This document shows, one piece after another, positions 1 through 7,175 of a DNA stretch of 10,294 nt. The position numbers and the translations under genes were made by a program. This stretch comes from Bacteroidales bacterium 45-6 (lineage in GTDB: Bacteria > Bacteroidota > Bacteroidia > Bacteroidales > Dysgonomonadaceae): the NCBI GenBank assembly GCA_001897035.1, contig MKRS01000333.1:1-10294 (forward strand), written 5' to 3'. Numbering within the stretch: position 1 is the first letter of the stretch; every line of letters begins with the position of its first letter. The notes beneath the pieces are model-generated. The model worked only from the letters and a program-made list of their open reading frames with translations. It was not told where the DNA came from and did not search any database.

Positions 1-1
1 G

Positions 2-1132
2 GCTGCAGAGGCGGCGGTTTTGCTGCAAAATAATGGCAATGCGCTTCCCATCGATTTTAGCAAGATTAAATCAGTGGCTGTGATCGGAGACAATGCCACC
101 CGCAAGCATTGCGGCGGGGGCTTGAGTTCCGAAATAAAAACCTTGTACGAAGTGACTCCGCTCGAGGCCATTCAAAAGAAATTTGGTAAAAGTGTGACCA
201 TCAATTTGGCGCAAGGGTACAAGAAGCAATCGTCATTCTATGAAGGGGACAACAAGGGCCAGTCCAATACCGACAGCATCGACTGGAAACTGATCGACGA
301 AGCCGTGGCGGTAGCCAAAAAATCGGATGTTGCCATTGTATTTGGAGGACTGAACCACGATTTCGACAGCGAATCGTTCGATAGGCAACATATACGCCTG
401 CCATACGGACAGGAAACCCTGATTGCGGAAGTTGCCAAAGCAAACCCCAACACAGTAGTGGTGATTATTGCGGGTTCACCATTGGAACTTGCGGGAATTT
501 CGAACCGTGTGCCGTCCATTTTATGGGCTTGGTACGGCGGCATGGAAGCTGGAAACGCAGTAGCCGATTTACTTAGCGGCAAAGTAAATCCTTCGGGCAA
601 ATTGCCGTTTACCTTGCCTGTTTCGCTCGAACAATCGCCAGCCCATGCGCTTGGCAATTTTCCGGGACGAAACGAACACGTAAATTACGAAGAGGATATT
701 TTGGTCGGCTACCGTTGGTTCGACACCAAAAAGATTGCCCCGCAATATCCGTTTGGATACGGGCTTTCTTACACCCATTTTGAGTTAGGCCAGCTTTCTA
801 CCGACAAAGAGACTTATCAGAAAGGAGACGTGATCCATTTGAAATTTGCCGTGAAAAACACTGGATCCCGTTTTGGAGCTGAAGTGGCACAACTTTACGT
901 GAGCGACCCTGTATGCTCCGTCCTTCGCCCCGAAAAAGAGCTGAAGGCCTTCGAAAAGGTATTCCTGCAACCGGGAGAAACTAAAATAGTGGAGCTGACC
1001 GTGAAAGTTTCCGACCTCGCTTTTTACGACGAAAAAGCCAAAGGCTGGAATGTGGAAGCCGGCGATTTCGTGCTGAAAGTCGGCAACTCGTCGGGAAGTA
1101 TCAGCCTGACGAAGAAAATAAGCGTGGAATAA
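2..1132 (+). CDS. Glycoside hydrolase family 3 beta-glycosidase, C-terminal part (5' truncated by window edge)
   Basis: The open frame runs in from the left edge; it reads AAEAAVLLQNNGNALPID, the usual GH3 junction into the second alpha/beta sandwich domain, so the start lies outside the window. GH3 enzymes hydrolyse beta-linked glycosides (glucose, xylose and others) by a retaining mechanism. Visible parts are the C-terminal alpha/beta domain, containing the acid/base region DSESFDR with the likely catalytic Glu at nt 371-373, then WYGGMEAGNAVADLLSGKVN and GKLPFT, then PFGYGLSYTHFE, then a fibronectin III-like domain from about nt 795 to the stop. The barrel domain with the nucleophile Asp is missing only because of the window edge. 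A strong terminator follows, so this gene ends its transcription unit. In Bacteroidetes such enzymes usually act in the periplasm on oligosaccharides. Exact sugar specificity cannot be told from this fragment. Confidence 0.95.
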   Translation, partial: AAEAAVLLQNNGNALPIDFSKIKSVAVIGDNATRKHCGGGLSSEIKTLYEVTPLEAIQKKFGKSVTINLAQGYKKQSSFYEGDNKGQSNTDSIDWKLIDEAVAVAKKSDVAIVFGGLNHDFDSESFDRQHIRLPYGQETLIAEVAKANPNTVVVIIAGSPLELAGISNRVPSILWAWYGGMEAGNAVADLLSGKVNPSGKLPFTLPVSLEQSPAHALGNFPGRNEHVNYEEDILVGYRWFDTKKIAPQYPFGYGLSYTHFELGQLSTDKETYQKGDVIHLKFAVKNTGSRFGAEVAQLYVSDPVCSVLRPEKELKAFEKVFLQPGETKIVELTVKVSDLAFYDEKAKGWNVEAGDFVLKVGNSSGSISLTKKISVE

Positions 1133-1161
1133 GTTTCCAAATTACAGAGATTAGATACCGG

Positions 1162-1200
1162 TAGGGCAGGCATTACTTATAAAAGATGCCTGCCCTATTT
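1162..1200 (+). terminator. Rho-independent-type terminator after the GH3 gene
   Basis: A perfect 12-bp stem, TAGGGCAGGCAT (1162-1173) with ATGCCTGCCCTA (1186-1197), lies about 30 nt after the GH3 stop. The 12-nt loop can itself pair CTT with AAG. The following T-run is short (ATTTG). It separates the GH3 gene from the GH97 unit. Confidence 0.8.
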
Positions 1201-1310
1201 GCTTTGGATGTGCTTTCGGAAAATGATTTCACAGACCTTTTCTAAATTTAGGCGACATTCTCTGCCTATATATGATACAAAACCGTGCTGTGTGTTTGTT
1301 TTTGTCTTTT

Positions 1311-1318
1311 TACTTTTG
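1311..1318 (+). promoter_or_regulatory. Bacteroidetes -7 promoter element for the GH97-esterase unit
   Basis: TACTTTTG matches the TAnnTTTG consensus of the Bacteroidetes primary sigma factor. It sits about 70 nt upstream of the GH97 ATG and downstream of the GH3 terminator. The -33 region is poor (GCTG at 1287-1290 with a 20-nt spacer, instead of TTTG), which would suit a regulated promoter; that last point is inference. Confidence 0.55.
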
Positions 1319-1389
1319 TATGATAAATTGAAATACTATGATACACCTGTAATATTTTGATTTTCAGAAATTTTAAATATTATTCCAAA

Positions 1390-3381
1390 ATGAAAAAAAA
1401 CAACCCCCGTTTACTGCTACTCCCGGTTTTTCTTATGGCAATGAATTGTTTTTCGGCATCAAGGCAGTCGAAATACATTGTTTCATCTCCTGACAACCAA
1501 ACGGTACTGCAATTGGAAGTGGAAAGCAGCATACAATGGTCGCTGACAAATGCTAGCGAAACCTTGCTAACTCCTTCCGCCATATCCTTGCACTTGGCAG
1601 ACGGCACGGTGCTTGGCAAGAATCCTCAGATTGAATCCATTCAAAAAGAAACAGCGAACAACGTCCTGCCTGCTATTAATTACCGCAAAAAAGAGATCCG
1701 GGACAATTACAATCAGATCACGATCAACTTCAAAGGCGATTATGGATTGATTTTCAGAGCCTACAACGATGGCATTGCCTATCGTTTTTTTTCTACAAAA
1801 AAAGGCGGGATTACGATTGCCGACGAAGAGGCTAACTTTAATCTCAATGCCGATCATAAAGCCTGGATTCCTTACGTGCGCGACCCACGTGAAGGCGATA
1901 AATTTCAAACTCCATTTGAAATTATTTACGATCAGACAAATATCTCGCAATTCCACTCCGATTCGTTGGCTATTCTCCCATTGTTAGTCGATTTGGGTAA
2001 CCAAAAGAAAGCACTTCTGATGGAGACAGATCTGGAAGATTATCCCGGAATGTACCTTGGCCTGAATAAACAAACAAAACAAGGGTTTAAAGGTGTTTTT
2101 CCAAAATGTCCCGTAAATGAAAGAGTTGGTGGCTATGAGAATTTGAATTTCTGGGTTAGCAAACGGGCTGATTTTATTGCCAAAACTACGAAATCGCGTG
2201 AATTTCCTTGGCGTATTGTATTTATTAGCAAGAATGACAAAGAATTGGCCGATAACGATATGGTACAACGGCTGGCAGCTCCTTCGCGCATTGCGGATGC
2301 CTCATGGATCAAGCCCGGAAAGGTGGCCTGGGACTGGTGGAACAACTGGAATATCACTCACGTTGACTTCAGAGCAGGAATTAATACCCCGACTTACAAA
2401 TATTACATCGACTTTGCTTCAGAGTACGGTCTAGAATATGTGGTGCTTGATGAAGGTTGGTATAAAGGCCGCGATATCTTAACGTCTTCGGATGAAATAG
2501 ACCTCAAGGAGATACTCGGTTATGCCAAAACTAAAAACGTAGGAATTATCCTTTGGACGGCCTGGCACGATCTGGATAAGGTAAAAGAACAAGCCTTTGC
2601 AAAATATGCGGCAATCGGCGTAAAGGGCTTTAAAGTGGACTTCTTTGACCGTGACGATCAAAAATCGATGCGCTCGTGCTACGACTTAGCTGAAATTGCT
2701 GCTAAAAACAAGATGCTGCTCGATTATCATGGCATGAAACCATCGGGTATTCAAAAAACATGGCCCAACGTGGTGAATTTCGAAGGTGTAAAAGGATTGG
2801 AAAATGTAAAATGGGCACGAGACAATATGCCTCCTTACGATGTTACCCTTCCGTTTATCCGAATGATGGCTGGCCCGATGGATTATACTCCGGGAGCAAT
2901 GCGGAATGCTACAAGAGATAATTTCCAGCCATCAAATTCAATGCCCATGAGCCAGGGAACACGTGTGCATCAAATGGCGATGTATGTGGTGTTTGAAGCT
3001 CCATTGCAAATGTTGTGTGACAATCCGACTGCCTACTGCAGGGAATCCGAATGTACACACTTTATAGCTAAAATTCCTACTGTCACAGATCGTACGGTTA
3101 TTCTGGATGCCAAAGTGTCGGAATATATTGTTACAGCTCGTTCCAAAAATAACAATTGGTTTGTAGGGGCGTTGACCAACTGGGATGCTCGCACGTTGAC
3201 GGTCGATTTGTCGTTTCTTCCCGAAGGAAAATACAAAGCCGTAATATTCAACGATGGTATCAATGCCGATCGCGATGCAACTGACTACAAATGCGAGGAA
3301 AAGATATTAACCAATAAAGATAAGCTTGTCATTCAGTTAGCTCCAGGAGGCGGCTGGGCCGCCCGGTTTGAAAAAAAATAA
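1390..3381 (+). CDS. GH97 glycoside hydrolase, retaining type, probable alpha-galactosidase
   Basis: This 663-aa protein has an N-terminal Sec signal (MKKNNPRLLLLPVFLMAMN...), so it is exported, most likely to the periplasm. The ATG at 1390 is chosen because a longer TTG-started reading from 1357 would put a non-signal stretch ahead of the basic-hydrophobic leader. The GH97 order is clear: N-terminal beta-sandwich (about 30-290), the (beta/alpha)8 barrel beginning at WDWWNNWN, and a C-terminal beta domain ending PGGGWAARF. Barrel motifs include VVLDEGWY, GFKVDFFDRDDQ, DYHG and TWPNVVNFEGVKGLE. Family knowledge: GH97 has inverting members (SusB type) and retaining members (Bacteroides thetaiotaomicron GH97b, an alpha-galactosidase with nucleophile Asp415 and acid/base Glu470). 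Here an Asp lies at residue 417 in KVDFFD and a Glu at 471, with another at 465. Length and spacing therefore fit the retaining class. It is followed after 12 nt by the esterase gene, so the two are probably cotranscribed. Confidence 0.93.
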   Translation: MKKNNPRLLLLPVFLMAMNCFSASRQSKYIVSSPDNQTVLQLEVESSIQWSLTNASETLLTPSAISLHLADGTVLGKNPQIESIQKETANNVLPAINYRKKEIRDNYNQITINFKGDYGLIFRAYNDGIAYRFFSTKKGGITIADEEANFNLNADHKAWIPYVRDPREGDKFQTPFEIIYDQTNISQFHSDSLAILPLLVDLGNQKKALLMETDLEDYPGMYLGLNKQTKQGFKGVFPKCPVNERVGGYENLNFWVSKRADFIAKTTKSREFPWRIVFISKNDKELADNDMVQRLAAPSRIADASWIKPGKVAWDWWNNWNITHVDFRAGINTPTYKYYIDFASEYGLEYVVLDEGWYKGRDILTSSDEIDLKEILGYAKTKNVGIILWTAWHDLDKVKEQAFAKYAAIGVKGFKVDFFDRDDQKSMRSCYDLAEIAAKNKMLLDYHGMKPSGIQKTWPNVVNFEGVKGLENVKWARDNMPPYDVTLPFIRMMAGPMDYTPGAMRNATRDNFQPSNSMPMSQGTRVHQMAMYVVFEAPLQMLCDNPTAYCRESECTHFIAKIPTVTDRTVILDAKVSEYIVTARSKNNNWFVGALTNWDARTLTVDLSFLPEGKYKAVIFNDGINADRDATDYKCEEKILTNKDKLVIQLAPGGGWAARFEKK

Positions 3382-3393
3382 GAGACAGCTACC

Positions 3394-5328
3394 ATGAAAA
3401 AAAATATTTTAAGTATTGTACTTTGTTTCTTTGCAGTGTTTGCATCAGCGCAAACAACCTTGCCAAAAGTTTTTGGTGATAGCATGGTGTTGCAACGCAA
3501 TATTCGCATTCCTGTTTGGGGAACAGCGGCACCCGGATCGCTAATAGTTGCACAACTGGGCAGCAGTGTCGTAAAAGTAAAAACTAATGAGACTGGAAAA
3601 TGGATGGTTCGTCTTCCAAAATTCAAAGCGGGCGGACCCTATACACTCACGATTTCAGAAGCAGGGAAACAGGCAAAGATTCAGTACAAAGGTATTCTGA
3701 TTGGCGATGTCTGGATAGCTTCGGGGCAATCGAACATGGACTTGTCTGTCAAACAGGCAAAGGATGCAGCAAACGAGATCGCAAAAGCCAATTATCCTCA
3801 GATGCGCTTTCTTGTTGTAGCTCAGGATGTGAAATTGACACCTCAAAATGATATTCTCTCGGGAAAATGGAAAGTGTGTGATCCAACAAATGTAAAGAAT
3901 TTTTCGGCTGTGGCTTATTATTTTGCCCGAAAGATACATCTGGATCAAAACGTGCCAATAGGAATTGTTCAACCTTCACGGGGAGGCACTCCGGTAGAAG
4001 CGTGGACAAGTCGGGAAAAATTACTTTCATCGCCCATCACACGGGCGAGAACACTGAGCAACGATACGCTTACTCCGAACCATTTTGTACAGGATAGTTT
4101 GGGGTGGGTTCGCATTTGGGATATTGTATATCATCCTCAAAATAATAGCGATAAAATTATTCCGTCAACAGAATACGATTATTCAGCCTGGCCATCTGTA
4201 GAAATGCCCCGACTGATTAAAGATTTCGGGATTGGGGCTTATGAAGGAATAATGTGGATGAGGAAGAAGGTAGTGTTGTCCGATGCCTTTGCCGGAAAAG
4301 ACCTGACGCTGAATATAGGGCATCCTGAGATGAACTATTCGCTTTATTTTAATGGAGTGGAAATATGTAGGTCTGTCTGGAATAGCAGTCCGAACCATTC
4401 TTATACTATTCCGGCCGCTATTGTAAAGAAAGGAGAGAATACCATTGCCCTCAGGATAGCTATGATGTGGGGTGGAGGAGGAATAAATCCGCCGGCGCAA
4501 GATCTGTATCTGACAGATGGAAATTCTAAACTCTCTTTGGCTGGAAGCTGGAAGTATCAACAAAATCTTGAGCCAGCATTTCCTAAAATCTTCAATTATC
4601 AGTATTATCCTACCGTGTTGTACAATTCTATGATTCACCCACTTATACCGTTCGGAATAAAAGGTTTCCTCTGGTATCAGGGAGAGGCGAACGACTCAGC
4701 AGCATATAATTACCGGAAACTGTTTCCGATGATGATTTCCGATTGGAGAACACGTTGGGGACAAGATGATTTGCCTTTTTTATTTGTTCAGTTGCCAAAT
4801 TATAAGAAAGTACAACCTCAGCCTGTTGAAAGTGAGTGGGCAGAACTCCGCGAAGCGCAAACCATGACTTTGTCGCAACCCAACACAGGTATGGCATGTA
4901 CCATCGATGTGGGGGATGCAGATAACATTCACCCGGTGAATAAACAGGAAGTCGGTCGCCGATTGGCTTTGATTGCCGAAAAACAGGTTTACAATCAAAA
5001 TGTGATTGCAAGCGGTCCGATGCTTAAAAGTTTCAGTATCAATGGTGGGGAAGTGTTCATCCGCTTTTCGAATGTAGGAAGCGGATTGAAAACCTCTGAT
5101 GGAAAAGATGTTGCAGGCTTTGCAATAGCTGGCGATGATAAGAAGTTTTATTGGGCAAAAGCAACCATAAAAGGCGATCAGGTGGTAGTTTCTTCCGACA
5201 AGGTAGCCAATCCGGTGGCCGTCCGCTATGCCTGGGCGGATAATCCGGTGTGCAATTTGATTAATTCAGAAGGGTTACCTGCCGTACCATTCAGAACGGA
5301 TAACTTGAAGGGGATTACCCAAAAATAA
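3394..5328 (+). CDS. Sialate O-acetylesterase-like SGNH carbohydrate esterase
   Basis: The 644-aa protein starts with a classic signal peptide (MKKNILSIVLCFFAVFASAQ, cut after ASA). It carries the SGNH-hydrolase blocks of the sialate O-acetylesterase family: GDVWIASGQSNMD with likely nucleophile Ser113, FLWYQGEAND at about 425-434, and DNIHP with catalytic Asp510 and His513. Between blocks, residues about 230-390 form an inserted jelly-roll resembling the sugar-binding domain of beta-galactosidases (MRKKVVLSDAFAGKDL, LYFNGVEI, GENTIALRI), which is usual for the large members of this family. The reaction is removal of O-acetyl groups from sugars. In polysaccharide-degradation loci, related proteins deacetylate xylan or other plant and host glycans, so the name does not prove sialic acid as substrate. 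It lies 12 nt after the GH97 stop and completes that operon. Only about 40 bp separate its stop from the mobile element, and no terminator is visible there. Confidence 0.92.
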   Translation: MKKNILSIVLCFFAVFASAQTTLPKVFGDSMVLQRNIRIPVWGTAAPGSLIVAQLGSSVVKVKTNETGKWMVRLPKFKAGGPYTLTISEAGKQAKIQYKGILIGDVWIASGQSNMDLSVKQAKDAANEIAKANYPQMRFLVVAQDVKLTPQNDILSGKWKVCDPTNVKNFSAVAYYFARKIHLDQNVPIGIVQPSRGGTPVEAWTSREKLLSSPITRARTLSNDTLTPNHFVQDSLGWVRIWDIVYHPQNNSDKIIPSTEYDYSAWPSVEMPRLIKDFGIGAYEGIMWMRKKVVLSDAFAGKDLTLNIGHPEMNYSLYFNGVEICRSVWNSSPNHSYTIPAAIVKKGENTIALRIAMMWGGGGINPPAQDLYLTDGNSKLSLAGSWKYQQNLEPAFPKIFNYQYYPTVLYNSMIHPLIPFGIKGFLWYQGEANDSAAYNYRKLFPMMISDWRTRWGQDDLPFLFVQLPNYKKVQPQPVESEWAELREAQTMTLSQPNTGMACTIDVGDADNIHPVNKQEVGRRLALIAEKQVYNQNVIASGPMLKSFSINGGEVFIRFSNVGSGLKTSDGKDVAGFAIAGDDKKFYWAKATIKGDQVVVSSDKVANPVAVRYAWADNPVCNLINSEGLPAVPFRTDNLKGITQK

Positions 5329-5359
5329 ATGTAAATCAATTGTAATAAGGGCTGTATAT

Positions 5360-5367
5360 TAAATTTA
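5360..5367. repeat. Left target-site duplication (imperfect, 8 bp)
   Basis: TAAATTTA lies directly outside the left inverted repeat. It matches 7 of 8 bases of TTAATTTA at 9560-9567 outside the right repeat. Eight-bp duplications are typical of IS1595-family insertion. The sequence is AT-rich and palindromic, so chance similarity cannot be excluded. Confidence 0.5.
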
Positions 5368-5394
5368 CCCATCTATATACATTAGTGTACTAAA
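5368..5394 (+). repeat. Left terminal inverted repeat (TIR-L)
   Basis: The repeat begins CCCATCTATATACATTA and ends TGTACTAAA, separated by G5385. The reverse complement of 9533-9559 is identical except for A at that position. Conservation over 27 bp of AT-rich DNA more than 4 kb apart, in inverted orientation around a transposase, marks the element end. Confidence 0.85.
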
Positions 5395-5425
5395 TTTGTT
5401 AATTAGGTTATTTGTTATATATTTG
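5395..5425 (+). promoter_or_regulatory. Full Bacteroidetes promoter just inside TIR-L
   Basis: TTTG at 5395-5398 and TATATTTG at 5418-5425 match the -33 and -7 consensus (TTTG, TAnnTTTG) with a 19-nt spacer, the preferred spacing. It begins directly after the inverted repeat and points into the element, 21 nt ahead of the first cargo ATG. The right end lacks the matching motif. Confidence 0.75.
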
Positions 5426-5446
5426 CCTTAGATAATTACAGTAAAT

Positions 5447-5785
5447 ATGACTACAAATTCTAAGGCAAGTACTATTGATATACATGTAACTGTAGATGAG
5501 TCATCAATTATAAGTACATACGAAGATTCAGAGATAAAGAACTCTGTGAAATTGTTATTTGAATTTACTAATTATGGGTTCGATGCAAGAGTCAGAAACA
5601 TACTTATAGTGCCTATCAATCCAGAATTCAGAACGATACCATTTAACTTTACACAGTCTATAGTAAGCGGAAAATCATGCAATATTGTAGAATTTAACAG
5701 AAAGAAAGTTAACCTGGACAAAATTTATTTTGAATTCATTTTAGAAAATAACAAAATCAAAAGCAATGAGGTTAATGTTGGCTAA
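5447..5785 (+). CDS. Hypothetical transposon cargo protein, 112 aa
   Basis: I do not recognise a family. The protein has no signal peptide or membrane segment and is rich in alternating hydrophobic and polar stretches (IDIHVTVDESSI, VRNILIVPINPEF, KIYFEFILENN), consistent with a small cytoplasmic beta-sandwich. A consensus promoter lies 21 nt upstream of its ATG, and codon use is AT-rich like the rest of the element. Its stop overlaps the end of a convergent ORF on the other strand by 4 nt. Being the first gene under a strong promoter at the transposon end, it may be well expressed. A role in transposition, regulation or host benefit cannot be separated from sequence alone. Confidence 0.7.
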   Translation: MTTNSKASTIDIHVTVDESSIISTYEDSEIKNSVKLLFEFTNYGFDARVRNILIVPINPEFRTIPFNFTQSIVSGKSCNIVEFNRKKVNLDKIYFEFILENNKIKSNEVNVG

Positions 5786-5946
5786 TTGCTTTTATTTGAA
5801 TAAAATGTTTTGTTTATTTCCTCATCTGTCATAGTAAGTTCTTTAACCTCAAGGCCGAATTCTTCGTTAATATGCACACTTTTATTGTCGATAATTTTCT
5901 TTGTCCAACCATCGCCATATTCAGATTTTTCGATATCACCTTCCAT
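5782..5946 (-). CDS. Small hypothetical protein, 54 aa, convergent
   Basis: Reading the minus strand from ATG at 5946 to TAG at 5782 gives an acidic 54-aa protein (MEGDIEKSEYGDGWTKKIID at the start, ELTMTDEEINKTFYSN near the end). Its amino-acid makeup looks like real protein and not random AT-rich translation. An in-frame stop (TGA) lies three codons upstream of the ATG, so the start cannot be much earlier. It ends within the last codons of the 112-aa gene (4-nt tail-to-tail overlap). No clear promoter is visible on the minus strand. The family is unknown; the size and charge would suit a small regulator or antitoxin, which is speculation. Confidence 0.5.
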   Translation of the reverse strand: MEGDIEKSEYGDGWTKKIIDNKSVHINEEFGLEVKELTMTDEEINKTFYSNKSN

Positions 5947-5983
5947 CAATAATCATTCTTTAATTCGTATTCTATCAATATTT

Positions 5984-6003
5984 CCTTGATTTTTCTATCA
6001 AGG
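5984..6003. repeat. Short inverted repeat (possible hairpin)
   Basis: CCTTGAT (5984-5990) and ATCAAGG (5997-6003) form a perfect 7-bp stem with a 6-nt loop, in the gap between the minus-strand ORF and the transposase. No T-run follows on either strand, so it is not a convincing terminator. Role unknown. Confidence 0.45.
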
Positions 6004-6034
6004 CAACTTTCTCATATCTAAATATTTGACAATT

Positions 6035-6057
6035 TTTAATCTTAATTAATGATTAAA
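6035..6057. promoter_or_regulatory. Dyad-symmetric site upstream of the transposase
   Basis: TTTAATC (6035-6041) and GATTAAA (6051-6057) are perfect inverted arms around a 9-bp AT-rich centre. TTTAATC recurs at 6094-6100 and TGATTA at 6114-6119 closer to the gene. Such paired half-sites could be an operator for a repressor of transposition. In DNA this AT-rich they could also be chance. Confidence 0.3.
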
Positions 6058-6146
6058 TGTTTTTATCGATATAAGCACTTTAAGTAACTAATATTTAATC
6101 AGTTAAAATATTTTGATTATATTTATATAATACAAATACACTAAAT

Positions 6147-6194
6147 ATGGGAAGACCGATTATGTATTATCCATCTTTTAACGAAACAGGGTAA
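6147..6194 (+). CDS. Possible 15-codon leader ORF before the transposase
   Basis: ATG at 6147 encodes MGRPIMYYPSFNETG and stops at 6194, with a single base before the transposase ATG at 6196. A stop-to-start gap this short allows ribosomes finishing the leader to reinitiate on the transposase, so it could couple or limit transposase synthesis. The leader is in a different frame from the transposase. A weak -7-like element (TATATTTA, 6118-6125) lies about 20 nt upstream. It is too short for confident gene calling. Confidence 0.3.
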   Translation: MGRPIMYYPSFNETG

Positions 6195-6195
6195 T

Positions 6196-7119
6196 ATGAA
6201 ATTAAAGTCACTTATAGACCTACTAAAAAATTTGCATGATAAAACATCATGCAGAGAATATTTAGAGGGACTTAGGTGGCAAGGCATTCCAAAGTGTCCT
6301 CATTGCAATTGCGAATCGGTTAAGCATTATAAATTAAAGAATAATGGTGACTTTAATGGACTCTATAAATGTAGAGAATGCAAAAGGAGGTTTACTGTAA
6401 CCATTGGAACTATGTTTGAGGGCAGCAATGTACCTTTAGCTAAATGGTTCTATGCAATATATGTATTTCTATCACATAAGAAAGGCATAAGTTCAATTCA
6501 GTTATCTAAAGATATCGGAGTTACGCAAAAGACTGCTTGGTTAATGCTTACTAAAATAAGGCATAATCTTAACGATATTGATGTAATTTTAGGTAATAAA
6601 TTTGATGGCGAGGTACAAATAGATGAAACTTATATAGGTGGTAAACCAAAGGGGCGTATTTGGCAAAATCAAGGACGAAGCCTTAAACAAAAGATTCCTG
6701 TTGTTGGCCTATTGACTAAAGATAGAGCTTATGCTGTAGTTACGCCTAATACAAATAGTATAACACTGAAAACAATAATTTACAGTCTAATTAAGCCAGG
6801 TTCTACTGTTGTAACAGATGGATGGAAAGGTTATCATGGCATATCACCTGAATATGTACACCAGGTAGTATATCATAAAAAGGGTAGCTATAAGAATAAA
6901 GAGGGTTTTCATACTAATGGAATTGAAGGCTTCTGGTCACAGTTGAAACGAGGGATAAGAAGTATATATCATGTAGTTAGTAGAAAATATTTACAATTCT
7001 ATTGCTATGAATTTTCATATAGGTATAATGCAAGGCATATAGGTGATACAGAAAAATTTACTGAGTTTATAATGTCAAGTCATAAGCGGATAAAATATCA
7101 TGATTTAGCTTATACATAA
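6196..7119 (+). CDS. tnp: IS1595-family transposase (ISXO2-like)
   Basis: The 307-aa protein has the IS1595 plan. An N-terminal zinc ribbon has cysteines C34-x2-C37 (CPHC) and C59-x2-C62 (CREC), followed by RRFTVTIGTMFEGS. A helix-turn-helix region follows at about 100-117 (SSIQLSKDIGVTQKTAWLML). The RNase H-fold catalytic core has D143 in DETYIGGKPKGR, D208 in VTDGWKGY, and the NGIEGFWSQLKRGIR block, where E244 (or N241, as in the DDN-type members of this family) is the third metal-binding residue. Length is normal for the family and the frame is intact, so the enzyme may be active. It should bind the 27-bp ends and catalyse DNA cleavage and strand transfer, giving 8-bp target duplications. 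Confidence 0.95.
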   Translation: MKLKSLIDLLKNLHDKTSCREYLEGLRWQGIPKCPHCNCESVKHYKLKNNGDFNGLYKCRECKRRFTVTIGTMFEGSNVPLAKWFYAIYVFLSHKKGISSIQLSKDIGVTQKTAWLMLTKIRHNLNDIDVILGNKFDGEVQIDETYIGGKPKGRIWQNQGRSLKQKIPVVGLLTKDRAYAVVTPNTNSITLKTIIYSLIKPGSTVVTDGWKGYHGISPEYVHQVVYHKKGSYKNKEGFHTNGIEGFWSQLKRGIRSIYHVVSRKYLQFYCYEFSYRYNARHIGDTEKFTEFIMSSHKRIKYHDLAYT

Positions 7120-7140
7120 GTTCAATTTAATAATGTTTAG

Positions 7141-7148
7141 TATATTTG
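7141..7148 (+). promoter_or_regulatory. -7 promoter motif ahead of the structured RNA region
   Basis: TATATTTG is a perfect match to TAnnTTTG, 22 nt after the transposase stop. No good TTTG sits 19-21 nt upstream. A transcript from here would begin around 7155, at a small palindrome (TGTCCC-TT-GGGACA, 7152-7165), and run through the RNA region into the downstream operon. Confidence 0.5.
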
Positions 7149-7175
7149 TAATGTCCCTTGGGACAACATAATTAT

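Noticed and set aside
201..1000. Minus-strand open frames inside the GH3 gene
   Set aside because: They lie antisense to a clear GH3 coding frame and show no recognisable protein features.
1357..1389. TTG-started extension of the GH97 gene
   Set aside because: The extra 11 residues precede a normal signal peptide; the ATG at 1390 gives the expected leader.
3394..5328. Assigning the esterase specifically to sialic acid metabolism
   Set aside because: No sialidase, epimerase or lyase is nearby, and the family also acts on acetylated plant polysaccharides.
5947..6060. Second minus-strand ORF upstream of the 54-aa gene (ending at its start with a TGATG overlap)
   Set aside because: About 21 codons with no start codon, crossed by a hairpin; probably noise or a decayed remnant.
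7152..7165. Palindrome TGTCCC-TT-GGGACA as transposase terminator
   Set aside because: The loop is too small for the full stem and no T-run follows; it may instead be at the RNA 5' end.
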